From positions 7,130,001 through 7,194,000 of the forward strand of contig CP126193.1 in assembly GCA_030272155.1 (NCBI GenBank): a stretch of 64,000 nucleotides of DNA, given 5' to 3'. Below are positions 31,948-45,853 of this stretch, piece after piece. Numbering within the stretch: position 1 is the first letter of the stretch; the number at the start of each line of letters is the position of its first letter. This stretch comes from Tetradesmus obliquus. Taxonomy: Eukaryota; Chlorophyta; Chlorophyceae; Sphaeropleales; Scenedesmaceae. Made by a program: the position numbers and the translations under genes. A model generated the notes under the pieces. The model did not search any database, was not told the origin of the DNA, and saw only the letters and a list, made by a program, of their open reading frames with translations.

Positions 31948-32363
31948 AGACTGTAATTGCATGCCAGCCTTTGCTGCAGCAGTTCTTAGCCTGCACTGCA
32001 TCCCTTCTGTTGCTGTTCCTGGACTTGGTGCCTGAAGTGCACACCTACCTTTTCATGCTATGGCTGATGTGCTCCTGCTGCTGCTGGGTATGCAGCTGAT
32101 TTTACTGCGGCAGTAGCACTGTTTGCAATATATGATATCTGCCTGGGCAGGAGCAGCAGCAGCAGCAGACAACAGGAAACGTTACAGCTATGTGTGCTTT
32201 GAATCACGGTGGCATGTGTTTTTCAACAGCAGTTGTTGGTGGGCGTGACAGCAGCAGCATGTGCCAGCAGGTGCCTCACTGCTGCTACCTAATTTTTTTG
32301 CGAAGGCTTTCAGTACAGCGCTGTGTTTAACGCCGTTTAATGTTCATTACAAATTGTTTGCAG

Positions 32364-32761
32364 GTGCTGCAGCAACGCGATCGAGCTGCAGTGCTCTGGA
32401 CATCCGTGTTGACCCGTCAGGCTCACCTGCAACGTGGGCTTGCGAGGGCCCTTCAGGATTGGTTTTGTGCTTCAACCAAAGGTACGTTGCATAATGTGTC
32501 GACGATGAAAAGTTGGGAGCGTGGCAGCTGTGTGGCTCGGAGCAGGCTTGTTTCAGGGCACCTTTCCGTCTTGAAGTTCTTCACCATACCGCAGTTTATT
32601 TCGGCTCAAGCCATGCTTAAATCAATCATCAAATATAAAAGTTAATTTACCGCGAGGTTTCTTGCAGGCTCCGTGCATATCGCTTGGCAGGCCAACAGTC
32701 GTCACAACTAACGCGAGTGACAGCAGCAGGAGCCATGTTCAAGAGCTACGAGCGTAGTTGA
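32364..32761 (+). pseudogene. Captured Stig1-like exons inside T (block 2 copy)
   Basis: Exon-like segments 32364-32481 and 32668-32761, here on the plus strand and so in the same direction as the signal-peptide exon at 26863. If spliced to that exon (61 + 118 + 94 nt) the product would be 90 residues and in frame. The joining intron would have to span X, a whole inverted T and another X, so this is a possibility only. Confidence 0.3.
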
Positions 32762-33010
32762 ATTATGCCAGGAATTTTACCATTACATTCGGCAATTCAG
32801 CATGACTGCAAATGCCTGTATGTGAAATGGCCACCAAGTGCCTTGCTGCCTTGCAGCAGTCGTTTGAAGCAGGAACCACTCCTGACAAGTCTGAGCACCA
32901 AAGCACAACATCCACATGTAGTTTACTCATACAATAAGCCTCTGAACATGCCATTTTGTTCCCACACTCGCTCTCAGGTGAACACCAGGAAGTAACCACC
33001 CTACAGCAGC

Positions 33011-34505
33011 ATGGTGCCAGCACCTCCCAAGCCCCGGGCGGTGCGAACATGCAGGACGGCGACAAGCGCAGGTGCCCTCAAACAGGTGAGCTCAAGGGCT
33101 CTCTGAGTGACACCCTGTGCACTGCTGGCCAGCCATCTTGCATGCAGCTGACAGCCACAATCCCTACATGCCCTGCAGCAGCACTACAGCAGACTCAGCG
33201 CTGGTCTTTCCTGGGGTAGTCGCCAGCAGTGCCGCGGCGCTGCTTCCCGTCTCGGCACACACAAAGACTCCTCTTGCGGCTGCGCACCATGTTCCATAAA
33301 TCTGGCAGCTTCAATACATCAGCCATGACAGATGCAGCTGTGATCTTCATGAAGGTGTTGTACAGGCCGTGCTGCAGGTCTCGCGGCTTCACATCAGCAC
33401 CACCCAGCTGGCAGCTGTTATACAAGTAGTTGCGGAAGGCTGCTTTGAGGCTGCCAAATGCATGTTCAATGGGCTTGTTGAAATCTGGGGAGTAGGGTGC
33501 AATGTGCAGCAGTTGATCTTCATTGATGCCACCTGCAACCAACATCTGTAGGCCATCCTTCCCCAGGTGAACACTTGGGTTGTCAAAGATGTACAGCGGC
33601 GTAGTGCCGCGCTGCGCCTGCTGTTGGTTGGCTATGTCTTTGATCTCCATCATGCAGTGAACAAACTCCAGCTGAGTCATGCTCTTGGCCTGCTGGGTTG
33701 GTTTGTCCTTCAACTGCAGGTGCAAGAATTGCCGGATTGGCAGCGCGCAGCCTTGTTAGCAGCGCAGGAGCGCAACGCAGCGGTGTGGATGGATGCGATG
33801 GGACGCTTCTACATCAGGCTCAGTGCAGACAAGGTCAGATACATCACCAAGTCTATGAGGGGGCAGAGATTGTTCTGGGGCTTGACTGGCTGCTTGCCAG
33901 GTGTGCAGCACTTCAAGTTCTGCGCGCCGCGTGCAGTCGCCACAGCAGCAGCGCTTCAATGCAAGATGTGTGCGTGTGTGCTGGCTGATATGGTTGGCAC
34001 ATGCATGGGCTACATGCACACAAGCGAGGAGCAGCTGGTGTGCATGCTGTACTGGTTAGGCATCAGCAGCAGTATGTGTGCTCAGGTAGCAGTGGACTGG
34101 TGGGATGGGCGGATTGATTTCCTCCATGCACAGCACAACATGCTGATTCAAGCTGATGGCTCATGTCATGACAAGGGTTATTACAGCAGCAGCAGGCAGC
34201 AGGTGCTGGAGCGCGACTTTGAGTTCTGCGCTGCAGCATATGACAACTGGCTGCAGCCAGGGGGCACTGTGCTGCGCGTGAGCACGCGCGGATTTGACAT
34301 GCACCAATCCTTGCACATTGGTTTCCAGCTTGCTGCTGCAGGTAGTGTCATTGTACTGTCACCAAGTTACTCTGCTGTTATGTTCACAGCAGAGGACGGG
34401 CAGCGCTGCAGCTTCACTACAGCATTAAAAAAAGCACTGCGGGACTGTTACTACACAGTACAGCAGGGCTGGCATGTCTTTCGATGGCAGGCGCCTGCGC
34501 AGTAG
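33011..34505 (+). CDS. PD-(D/E)XK-like nuclease (T block 2)
   Basis: Exons 33011-33085 and 33720-34505, 286 residues, same protein as in T block 1. Its intron contains the whole second exon of the antisense transposase (33713-33195). Confidence 0.6.
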
Positions 34506-35397
34506 CAGCGCACACTCACCATGTACGGTACATTGAGGTTGCCAGCATGGTCCTTGTTGTCTGTTGTGCCGGTGACAAACTTGCAGTAGACGGGCCCGTG
34601 CACAGCGTTGACGGCGCAGACAAAGTGCAACTTGACCGGCTCTGCGTCCTTGCCCTTGCGCATCCATTTGCATGGCAGCACAGCATGCACGTTTTCATCG
34701 TGTGCATCACAATAGACCTTGACGGAGCCGCCTGCCAGGTCTGACATCCAGAATTTGCACTCATCAATGAATTATATGCGCTGCAGCATGTCGGGGTCAC
34801 TTTGGTACTTCTGCCACAGCGCCGCAGCTGCTGCTTTTCGCCTTTGTTTCTGTATCTTTGTCAAGTCCAGCTTCACATCTATTCTCCTGCGCACCAGGTC
34901 GGGGTCAGCCCATTTCATGTACTTCAGCAGTCTCTTGGGTGTGATGTTGTAGTCAGTGCACAGCTGGCGCAGTGTGTCATTTTCCTGACATGCGACTTCG
35001 ATTGAAGTCCACCACACGTGCACATCAACCTGTCTCTTTGAATCTGCAGATGGGTAGGCCTTTACCACCTTGCCAGCCTTGAATATTGTGCTGGCATGGA
35101 AGGCGACAGCATGTGGGACATTTGAGGGCCTGCCGCCATGCTTGGGTGTAGCCACTGTGCCGTTTGCTGTGAAGTTCTTGTGATGAGTTTGCAGAACCGG
35201 TTCAGGTCCCCGTGTACCTCCTTGGCGTAGTCAGGGTACTGCTCTCTGTAATAATATGCGGGCGTAAACTTTTCGTCAGCTGTGGTCAAAGCCATTATCA
35301 CACACACCACCGCCGCCACCCTCATGGCCGTGGTGCTGCGGTTGCTCTTCCATCCTGAAGGGTGCTTGCGCACCATGGACAGCCCCCCTGCAGGCAT
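33195..35397 (-). pseudogene. DDE transposase pseudogene (T block 2)
   Basis: Exon 1 about 35397-34520, exon 2 33713-33195. It has the same frameshift and the same TAA (34774-34772) before FIDECKFW as the reference copy. Confidence 0.8.
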
Positions 35398-35505
35398 GAA
35401 TCCAAAACATATGGATATGTTAGCTGTGCTTCTAGCAGCAGTGTGAACAGAAGTAACTGGTCAGGTCAAACAACAGCCTGCGGCATCGTGGAGTTTGACC
35501 GGTCT

Positions 35506-36228
35506 CAGCTGGGCATGGTACAAACGTAGCGAACAAGTGGCCTACATATAAATGTCAAGCTTTCAACGACGAATCTAAATCAATTTGAGCTGTTAGCAGT
35601 GGCACAGTGTGCTGCAAGAAAAGTGCTAAAAACACGTTGCCCTGAAGTGCCCCGACTCGGCTGTTACATATGTTAACTTGCGCTGTAGAGTGTTGCTGTG
35701 GGTGCTGCTGCCTGCAACATGTTTTGATGTGTAGTGTAACACTTCTGGGCTTCCCTTGCTGGCTGATCAGGCACTGCAGTTCTGGTGTGCCAAGTGCCCT
35801 GCCGCTGCTGTTGCGCTCTGCTGCTTGGCGCTGTGCGCTGCACATACAGTTTCAACTGTCATATCTGTTACATAGTGCGCAACACCGCTTCAGGCCCACC
35901 GGCAGCTGCTGCGCGCGTGCAGCTAGTGTGGCTGCACAGACTTTGTTGAGGACTAGTATTCTACACAGTTTCCTGCAAACATCCTTCTTGTGTGATCAAG
36001 GCGAATTCTGGAGCTCAAAATTACTAGCAGTTTGAAGCTGCTGCTGCTGGCAGGTTGGGGCCCTGCTGTGCAGTTGGGATGCAAGCAAACCAAAGCAGCA
36101 GCACTGGCAGCTGTGCCTTACTGTGCCTGCCACATACAGCAGGTTGCTATGCCAGCATGGCTGTCTGCTTGCAAGCTGTGTTGATTTGTTGCAAAATGCA
36201 GATGCTACGTTTGTACCATGCCCAGCTG
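35506..36228 (+). mobile_element. X block 3 (forward)
   Basis: 723-bp copy with intact inverted ends, abutting T on both sides with junction CAGCTG and no spacer. Confidence 0.75.
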
Positions 36229-37291
36229 AGACTGTAATTGCATGCCAGCCTTTGCTGCAGCAGTTCTTAGCCTGCACTGCATCCCTTCTGTTGCTGTTCC
36301 TGGACTTGGTGCCTGAAGTGCACACCTACCTTTTCATGCTATGGCTGATGTGCTCCTGCTGCTGCTGGGTATGCAGCTGATTTTACTGCGGCAGTAGCAC
36401 TGTTTGCAATATATGATATCTGCCTGGGCAGGAGCAGCAGCAGCAGCAGACAACAGGAAACGTTACAGCTATGTGTGCTTTGAATCACGGTGGCATGTGT
36501 TTTTCAACAGCAGTTGTTGGTGGGCGTGACAGCAGCAGCATGTGCCAGCAGGTGCCTCACTGCTGCTACCTAATTTTTTTGCGAAGGCTTTCAGTACAGC
36601 GCTGTGTTTAACGCCGTTTAATGTTCATTACAAATTGTTTGCAGGTGCTGCAGCAACGCGATCGAGCTGCAGTGCTCTGGACATCCGTGTTGACCCGTCA
36701 GGCTCACCTGCAACGTGGGCTTGCGAGGGCCCTTCAGGATTGGTTTTGTGCTTCAACCAAAGGTACGTTGCATAATGTGTCGACGATGAAAAGTTGGGAG
36801 CGTGGCAGCTGTGTGGCTCGGAGCAGGCTTGTTTCAGGGCACCTTTCCGTCTTGAAGTTCTTCACCATACCGCAGTTTATTTCGGCTCAAGCCATGCTTA
36901 AATCAATCATCAAATATAAAAGTTAATTTACCGCGAGGTTTCTTGCAGGCTCCGTGCATATCGCTTGGCAGGCCAACAGTCGTCACAACTAACGCGAGTG
37001 ACAGCAGCAGGAGCCATGTTCAAGAGCTACGAGCGTAGTTGAATTATGCCAGGAATTTTACCATTACATTCGGCAATTCAGCATGACTGCAAATGCCTGT
37101 ATGTGAAATGGCCACCAAGTGCCTTGCTGCCTTGCAGCAGTCGTTTGAAGCAGGAACCACTCCTGACAAGTCTGAGCACCAAAGCACAACATCCACATGT
37201 AGTTTACTCATACAATAAGCCTCTGAACATGCCATTTTGTTCCCACACTCGCTCTCAGGTGAACACCAGGAAGTAACCACCCTACAGCAGC

Positions 37292-38786
37292 ATGGTGCCA
37301 GCACCTCCCAAGCCCCGGGCGGTGCGAACATGCAGGACGGCGACAAGCGCAGGTGCCCTCAAACAGGTGAGCTCAAGGGCTCTCTGAGTGACACCCTGTG
37401 CACTGCTGGCCAGCCATCTTGCATGCAGCTGACAGCCACAATCCCTACATGCCCTGCAGCAGCACTACAGCAGACTCAGCGCTGGTCTTTCCTGGGGTAG
37501 TCGCCAGCAGTGCCGCGGCGCTGCTTCCCGTCTCGGCACACACAAAGACTCCTCTTGCGGCTGCGCACCATGTTCCATAAATCTGGCAGCTTCAATACAT
37601 CAGCCATGACAGATGCAGCTGTGATCTTCATGAAGGTGTTGTACAGGCCGTGCTGCAGGTCTCGCGGCTTCACATCAGCACCACCCAGCTGGCAGCTGTT
37701 ATACAAGTAGTTGCGGAAGGCTGCTTTGAGGCTGCCAAATGCATGTTCAATGGGCTTGTTGAAATCTGGGGAGTAGGGTGCAATGTGCAGCAGTTGATCT
37801 TCATTGATGCCACCTGCAACCAACATCTGTAGGCCATCCTTCCCCAGGTGAACACTTGGGTTGTCAAAGATGTACAGCGGCGTAGTGCCGCGCTGCGCCT
37901 GCTGTTGGTTGGCTATGTCTTTGATCTCCATCATGCAGTGAACAAACTCCAGCTGAGTCATGCTCTTGGCCTGCTGGGTTGGTTTGTCCTTCAACTGCAG
38001 GTGCAAGAATTGCCGGATTGGCAGCGCGCAGCCTTGTTAGCAGCGCAGGAGCGCAACGCAGCGGTGTGGATGGATGCGATGGGACGCTTCTACATCAGGC
38101 TCAGTGCAGACAAGGTCAGATACATCACCAAGTCTATGAGGGGGCAGAGATTGTTCTGGGGCTTGACTGGCTGCTTGCCAGGTGTGCAGCACTTCAAGTT
38201 CTGCGCGCCGCGTGCAGTCGCCACAGCAGCAGCGCTTCAATGCAAGATGTGTGCGTGTGTGCTGGCTGATATGGTTGGCACATGCATGGGCTACATGCAC
38301 ACAAGCGAGGAGCAGCTGGTGTGCATGCTGTACTGGTTAGGCATCAGCAGCAGTATGTGTGCTCAGGTAGCAGTGGACTGGTGGGATGGGCGGATTGATT
38401 TCCTCCATGCACAGCACAACATGCTGATTCAAGCTGATGGCTCATGTCATGACAAGGGTTATTACAGCAGCAGCAGGCAGCAGGTGCTGGAGCGCGACTT
38501 TGAGTTCTGCGCTGCAGCATATGACAACTGGCTGCAGCCAGGGGGCACTGTGCTGCGCGTGAGCACGCGCGGATTTGACATGCACCAATCCTTGCACATT
38601 GGTTTCCAGCTTGCTGCTGCAGGTAGTGTCATTGTACTGTCACCAAGTTACTCTGCTGTTATGTTCACAGCAGAGGACGGGCAGCGCTGCAGCTTCACTA
38701 CAGCATTAAAAAAAGCACTGCGGGACTGTTACTACACAGTACAGCAGGGCTGGCATGTCTTTCGATGGCAGGCGCCTGCGCAGTAG
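37292..38786 (+). CDS. PD-(D/E)XK-like nuclease (T block 3)
   Basis: Exons 37292-37366 and 38001-38786. The translation is identical to the reference nuclease. Confidence 0.6.
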
Positions 38787-39678
38787 CAGCGCACACTCAC
38801 CATGTACGGTACATTGAGGTTGCCAGCATGGTCCTTGTTGTCTGTTGTGCCGGTGACAAACTTGCAGTAGACGGGCCCGTGCACAGCGTTGACGGCGCAG
38901 ACAAAGTGCAACTTGACCGGCTCTGCGTCCTTGCCCTTGCGCATCCATTTGCATGGCAGCACAGCATGCACGTTTTCATCGTGTGCATCACAATAGACCT
39001 TGACGGAGCCGCCTGCCAGGTCTGACATCCAGAATTTGCACTCATCAATGAATTATATGCGCTGCAGCATGTCGGGGTCACTTTGGTACTTCTGCCACAG
39101 CGCCGCAGCTGCTGCTTTTCGCCTTTGTTTCTGTATCTTTGTCAAGTCCAGCTTCACATCTATTCTCCTGCGCACCAGGTCGGGGTCAGCCCATTTCATG
39201 TACTTCAGCAGTCTCTTGGGTGTGATGTTGTAGTCAGTGCACAGCTGGCGCAGTGTGTCATTTTCCTGACATGCGACTTCGATTGAAGTCCACCACACGT
39301 GCACATCAACCTGTCTCTTTGAATCTGCAGATGGGTAGGCCTTTACCACCTTGCCAGCCTTGAATATTGTGCTGGCATGGAAGGCGACAGCATGTGGGAC
39401 ATTTGAGGGCCTGCCGCCATGCTTGGGTGTAGCCACTGTGCCGTTTGCTGTGAAGTTCTTGTGATGAGTTTGCAGAACCGGTTCAGGTCCCCGTGTACCT
39501 CCTTGGCGTAGTCAGGGTACTGCTCTCTGTAATAATATGCGGGCGTAAACTTTTCGTCAGCTGTGGTCAAAGCCATTATCACACACACCACCGCCGCCAC
39601 CCTCATGGCCGTGGTGCTGCGGTTGCTCTTCCATCCTGAAGGGTGCTTGCGCACCATGGACAGCCCCCCTGCAGGCAT
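37476..39678 (-). pseudogene. DDE transposase pseudogene (T block 3)
   Basis: Exon 1 about 39678-38801, exon 2 37994-37476, with the shared frameshift and TAA. Confidence 0.8.
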
Positions 39679-39786
39679 GAATCCAAAACATATGGATATG
39701 TTAGCTGTGCTTCTAGCAGCAGTGTGAACAGAAGTAACTGGTCAGGTCAAACAACAGCCTGCGGCATCGTGGAGTTTGACCGGTCT

Positions 39787-40509
39787 CAGCTGGGCATGGT
39801 ACAAACGTAGCGAACAAGTGGCCTACATATAAATGTCAAGCTTTCAACGACGAATCTAAATCAATTTGAGCTGTTAGCAGTGGCACAGTGTGCTGCAAGA
39901 AAAGTGCTAAAAACACGTTGCCCTGAAGTGCCCCGACTCGGCTGTTACATATGTTAACTTGCGCTGTAGAGTGTTGCTGTGGGTGCTGCTGCCTGCAACA
40001 TGTTTTGATGTGTAGTGTAACACTTCTGGGCTTCCCTTGCTGGCTGATCAGGCACTGCAGTTCTGGTGTGCCAAGTGCCCTGCCGCTGCTGTTGCGCTCT
40101 GCTGCTTGGCGCTGTGCGCTGCACATACAGTTTCAACTGTCATATCTGTTACATAGTGCGCAACACCGCTTCAGGCCCACCGGCAGCTGCTGCGCGCGTG
40201 CAGCTAGTGTGGCTGCACAGACTTTGTTGAGGACTAGTATTCTACACAGTTTCCTGCAAACATCCTTCTTGTGTGATCAAGGCGAATTCTGGAGCTCAAA
40301 ATTACTAGCAGTTTGAAGCTGCTGCTGCTGGCAGGTTGGGGCCCTGCTGTGCAGTTGGGATGCAAGCAAACCAAAGCAGCAGCACTGGCAGCTGTGCCTT
40401 ACTGTGCCTGCCACATACAGCAGGTTGCTATGCCAGCATGGCTGTCTGCTTGCAAGCTGTGTTGATTTGTTGCAAAATGCAGATGCTACGTTTGTACCAT
40501 GCCCAGCTG
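39787..40509 (+). mobile_element. X block 4 (forward)
   Basis: Copy of the 723-bp TIR element between two reverse T blocks. Confidence 0.75.
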
Positions 40510-41572
40510 AGACTGTAATTGCATGCCAGCCTTTGCTGCAGCAGTTCTTAGCCTGCACTGCATCCCTTCTGTTGCTGTTCCTGGACTTGGTGCCTGAAGT
40601 GCACACCTACCTTTTCATGCTATGGCTGATGTGCTCCTGCTGCTGCTGGGTATGCAGCTGATTTTACTGCGGCAGTAGCACTGTTTGCAATATATGATAT
40701 CTGCCTGGGCAGGAGCAGCAGCAGCAGCAGACAACAGGAAACGTTACAGCTATGTGTGCTTTGAATCACGGTGGCATGTGTTTTTCAACAGCAGTTGTTG
40801 GTGGGCGTGACAGCAGCAGCATGTGCCAGCAGGTGCCTCACTGCTGCTACCTAATTTTTTTGCGAAGGCTTTCAGTACAGCGCTGTGTTTAACGCCGTTT
40901 AATGTTCATTACAAATTGTTTGCAGGTGCTGCAGCAACGCGATCGAGCTGCAGTGCTCTGGACATCCGTGTTGACCCGTCAGGCTCACCTGCAACGTGGG
41001 CTTGCGAGGGCCCTTCAGGATTGGTTTTGTGCTTCAACCAAAGGTACGTTGCATAATGTGTCGACGATGAAAAGTTGGGAGCGTGGCAGCTGTGTGGCTC
41101 GGAGCAGGCTTGTTTCAGGGCACCTTTCCGTCTTGAAGTTCTTCACCATACCGCAGTTTATTTCGGCTCAAGCCATGCTTAAATCAATCATCAAATATAA
41201 AAGTTAATTTACCGCGAGGTTTCTTGCAGGCTCCGTGCATATCGCTTGGCAGGCCAACAGTCGTCACAACTAACGCGAGTGACAGCAGCAGGAGCCATGT
41301 TCAAGAGCTACGAGCGTAGTTGAATTATGCCAGGAATTTTACCATTACATTCGGCAATTCAGCATGACTGCAAATGCCTGTATGTGAAATGGCCACCAAG
41401 TGCCTTGCTGCCTTGCAGCAGTCGTTTGAAGCAGGAACCACTCCTGACAAGTCTGAGCACCAAAGCACAACATCCACATGTAGTTTACTCATACAATAAG
41501 CCTCTGAACATGCCATTTTGTTCCCACACTCGCTCTCAGGTGAACACCAGGAAGTAACCACCCTACAGCAGC

Positions 41573-43067
41573 ATGGTGCCAGCACCTCCCAAGCCCCGGG
41601 CGGTGCGAACATGCAGGACGGCGACAAGCGCAGGTGCCCTCAAACAGGTGAGCTCAAGGGCTCTCTGAGTGACACCCTGTGCACTGCTGGCCAGCCATCT
41701 TGCATGCAGCTGACAGCCACAATCCCTACATGCCCTGCAGCAGCACTACAGCAGACTCAGCGCTGGTCTTTCCTGGGGTAGTCGCCAGCAGTGCCGCGGC
41801 GCTGCTTCCCGTCTCGGCACACACAAAGACTCCTCTTGCGGCTGCGCACCATGTTCCATAAATCTGGCAGCTTCAATACATCAGCCATGACAGATGCAGC
41901 TGTGATCTTCATGAAGGTGTTGTACAGGCCGTGCTGCAGGTCTCGCGGCTTCACATCAGCACCACCCAGCTGGCAGCTGTTATACAAGTAGTTGCGGAAG
42001 GCTGCTTTGAGGCTGCCAAATGCATGTTCAATGGGCTTGTTGAAATCTGGGGAGTAGGGTGCAATGTGCAGCAGTTGATCTTCATTGATGCCACCTGCAA
42101 CCAACATCTGTAGGCCATCCTTCCCCAGGTGAACACTTGGGTTGTCAAAGATGTACAGCGGCGTAGTGCCGCGCTGCGCCTGCTGTTGGTTGGCTATGTC
42201 TTTGATCTCCATCATGCAGTGAACAAACTCCAGCTGAGTCATGCTCTTGGCCTGCTGGGTTGGTTTGTCCTTCAACTGCAGGTGCAAGAATTGCCGGATT
42301 GGCAGCGCGCAGCCTTGTTAGCAGCGCAGGAGCGCAACGCAGCGGTGTGGATGGATGCGATGGGACGCTTCTACATCAGGCTCAGTGCAGACAAGGTCAG
42401 ATACATCACCAAGTCTATGAGGGGGCAGAGATTGTTCTGGGGCTTGACTGGCTGCTTGCCAGGTGTGCAGCACTTCAAGTTCTGCGCGCCGCGTGCAGTC
42501 GCCACAGCAGCAGCGCTTCAATGCAAGATGTGTGCGTGTGTGCTGGCTGATATGGTTGGCACATGCATGGGCTACATGCACACAAGCGAGGAGCAGCTGG
42601 TGTGCATGCTGTACTGGTTAGGCATCAGCAGCAGTATGTGTGCTCAGGTAGCAGTGGACTGGTGGGATGGGCGGATTGATTTCCTCCATGCACAGCACAA
42701 CATGCTGATTCAAGCTGATGGCTCATGTCATGACAAGGGTTATTACAGCAGCAGCAGGCAGCAGGTGCTGGAGCGCGACTTTGAGTTCTGCGCTGCAGCA
42801 TATGACAACTGGCTGCAGCCAGGGGGCACTGTGCTGCGCGTGAGCACGCGCGGATTTGACATGCACCAATCCTTGCACATTGGTTTCCAGCTTGCTGCTG
42901 CAGGTAGTGTCATTGTACTGTCACCAAGTTACTCTGCTGTTATGTTCACAGCAGAGGACGGGCAGCGCTGCAGCTTCACTACAGCATTAAAAAAAGCACT
43001 GCGGGACTGTTACTACACAGTACAGCAGGGCTGGCATGTCTTTCGATGGCAGGCGCCTGCGCAGTAG
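41573..43067 (+). CDS. PD-(D/E)XK-like nuclease (T block 4)
   Basis: Exons 41573-41647 and 42282-43067; same 286-residue product. Confidence 0.6.
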
Positions 43068-43959
43068 CAGCGCACACTCACCATGTACGGTACATTGAGG
43101 TTGCCAGCATGGTCCTTGTTGTCTGTTGTGCCGGTGACAAACTTGCAGTAGACGGGCCCGTGCACAGCGTTGACGGCGCAGACAAAGTGCAACTTGACCG
43201 GCTCTGCGTCCTTGCCCTTGCGCATCCATTTGCATGGCAGCACAGCATGCACGTTTTCATCGTGTGCATCACAATAGACCTTGACGGAGCCGCCTGCCAG
43301 GTCTGACATCCAGAATTTGCACTCATCAATGAATTATATGCGCTGCAGCATGTCGGGGTCACTTTGGTACTTCTGCCACAGCGCCGCAGCTGCTGCTTTT
43401 CGCCTTTGTTTCTGTATCTTTGTCAAGTCCAGCTTCACATCTATTCTCCTGCGCACCAGGTCGGGGTCAGCCCATTTCATGTACTTCAGCAGTCTCTTGG
43501 GTGTGATGTTGTAGTCAGTGCACAGCTGGCGCAGTGTGTCATTTTCCTGACATGCGACTTCGATTGAAGTCCACCACACGTGCACATCAACCTGTCTCTT
43601 TGAATCTGCAGATGGGTAGGCCTTTACCACCTTGCCAGCCTTGAATATTGTGCTGGCATGGAAGGCGACAGCATGTGGGACATTTGAGGGCCTGCCGCCA
43701 TGCTTGGGTGTAGCCACTGTGCCGTTTGCTGTGAAGTTCTTGTGATGAGTTTGCAGAACCGGTTCAGGTCCCCGTGTACCTCCTTGGCGTAGTCAGGGTA
43801 CTGCTCTCTGTAATAATATGCGGGCGTAAACTTTTCGTCAGCTGTGGTCAAAGCCATTATCACACACACCACCGCCGCCACCCTCATGGCCGTGGTGCTG
43901 CGGTTGCTCTTCCATCCTGAAGGGTGCTTGCGCACCATGGACAGCCCCCCTGCAGGCAT
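41757..43959 (-). pseudogene. DDE transposase pseudogene (T block 4)
   Basis: Exon 1 about 43959-43082, exon 2 42275-41757, same defects. Confidence 0.8.
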
Positions 43960-44067
43960 GAATCCAAAACATATGGATATGTTAGCTGTGCTTCTAGCAG
44001 CAGTGTGAACAGAAGTAACTGGTCAGGTCAAACAACAGCCTGCGGCATCGTGGAGTTTGACCGGTCT

Positions 44068-44790
44068 CAGCTGGGCATGGTACAAACGTAGCGAACAAGT
44101 GGCCTACATATAAATGTCAAGCTTTCAACGACGAATCTAAATCAATTTGAGCTGTTAGCAGTGGCACAGTGTGCTGCAAGAAAAGTGCTAAAAACACGTT
44201 GCCCTGAAGTGCCCCGACTCGGCTGTTACATATGTTAACTTGCGCTGTAGAGTGTTGCTGTGGGTGCTGCTGCCTGCAACATGTTTTGATGTGTAGTGTA
44301 ACACTTCTGGGCTTCCCTTGCTGGCTGATCAGGCACTGCAGTTCTGGTGTGCCAAGTGCCCTGCCGCTGCTGTTGCGCTCTGCTGCTTGGCGCTGTGCGC
44401 TGCACATACAGTTTCAACTGTCATATCTGTTACATAGTGCGCAACACCGCTTCAGGCCCACCGGCAGCTGCTGCGCGCGTGCAGCTAGTGTGGCTGCACA
44501 GACTTTGTTGAGGACTAGTATTCTACACAGTTTCCTGCAAACATCCTTCTTGTGTGATCAAGGCGAATTCTGGAGCTCAAAATTACTAGCAGTTTGAAGC
44601 TGCTGCTGCTGGCAGGTTGGGGCCCTGCTGTGCAGTTGGGATGCAAGCAAACCAAAGCAGCAGCACTGGCAGCTGTGCCTTACTGTGCCTGCCACATACA
44701 GCAGGTTGCTATGCCAGCATGGCTGTCTGCTTGCAAGCTGTGTTGATTTGTTGCAAAATGCAGATGCTACGTTTGTACCATGCCCAGCTG
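44068..44790 (+). mobile_element. X block 5 (forward)
   Basis: Copy of the 723-bp TIR element between two reverse T blocks. Confidence 0.75.
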
Positions 44791-45853
44791 AGACTGTAAT
44801 TGCATGCCAGCCTTTGCTGCAGCAGTTCTTAGCCTGCACTGCATCCCTTCTGTTGCTGTTCCTGGACTTGGTGCCTGAAGTGCACACCTACCTTTTCATG
44901 CTATGGCTGATGTGCTCCTGCTGCTGCTGGGTATGCAGCTGATTTTACTGCGGCAGTAGCACTGTTTGCAATATATGATATCTGCCTGGGCAGGAGCAGC
45001 AGCAGCAGCAGACAACAGGAAACGTTACAGCTATGTGTGCTTTGAATCACGGTGGCATGTGTTTTTCAACAGCAGTTGTTGGTGGGCGTGACAGCAGCAG
45101 CATGTGCCAGCAGGTGCCTCACTGCTGCTACCTAATTTTTTTGCGAAGGCTTTCAGTACAGCGCTGTGTTTAACGCCGTTTAATGTTCATTACAAATTGT
45201 TTGCAGGTGCTGCAGCAACGCGATCGAGCTGCAGTGCTCTGGACATCCGTGTTGACCCGTCAGGCTCACCTGCAACGTGGGCTTGCGAGGGCCCTTCAGG
45301 ATTGGTTTTGTGCTTCAACCAAAGGTACGTTGCATAATGTGTCGACGATGAAAAGTTGGGAGCGTGGCAGCTGTGTGGCTCGGAGCAGGCTTGTTTCAGG
45401 GCACCTTTCCGTCTTGAAGTTCTTCACCATACCGCAGTTTATTTCGGCTCAAGCCATGCTTAAATCAATCATCAAATATAAAAGTTAATTTACCGCGAGG
45501 TTTCTTGCAGGCTCCGTGCATATCGCTTGGCAGGCCAACAGTCGTCACAACTAACGCGAGTGACAGCAGCAGGAGCCATGTTCAAGAGCTACGAGCGTAG
45601 TTGAATTATGCCAGGAATTTTACCATTACATTCGGCAATTCAGCATGACTGCAAATGCCTGTATGTGAAATGGCCACCAAGTGCCTTGCTGCCTTGCAGC
45701 AGTCGTTTGAAGCAGGAACCACTCCTGACAAGTCTGAGCACCAAAGCACAACATCCACATGTAGTTTACTCATACAATAAGCCTCTGAACATGCCATTTT
45801 GTTCCCACACTCGCTCTCAGGTGAACACCAGGAAGTAACCACCCTACAGCAGC

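Larger units (their letters stand above)
31948..35505 (-). mobile_element. T block 2 (reverse)
   Basis: Full-length 3558-bp copy in reverse orientation, starting CTG|AGACTG and ending GGTCT|CAG. It carries both interleaved genes and is the first of four [X+ T-] tandem units with an exact 4281-bp period. Confidence 0.8.
36229..39786 (-). mobile_element. T block 3 (reverse)
   Basis: Second reverse T copy of the 4281-bp tandem; complete, both genes present. Confidence 0.8.
40510..44067 (-). mobile_element. T block 4 (reverse)
   Basis: Third reverse T copy of the tandem; complete. Confidence 0.8.
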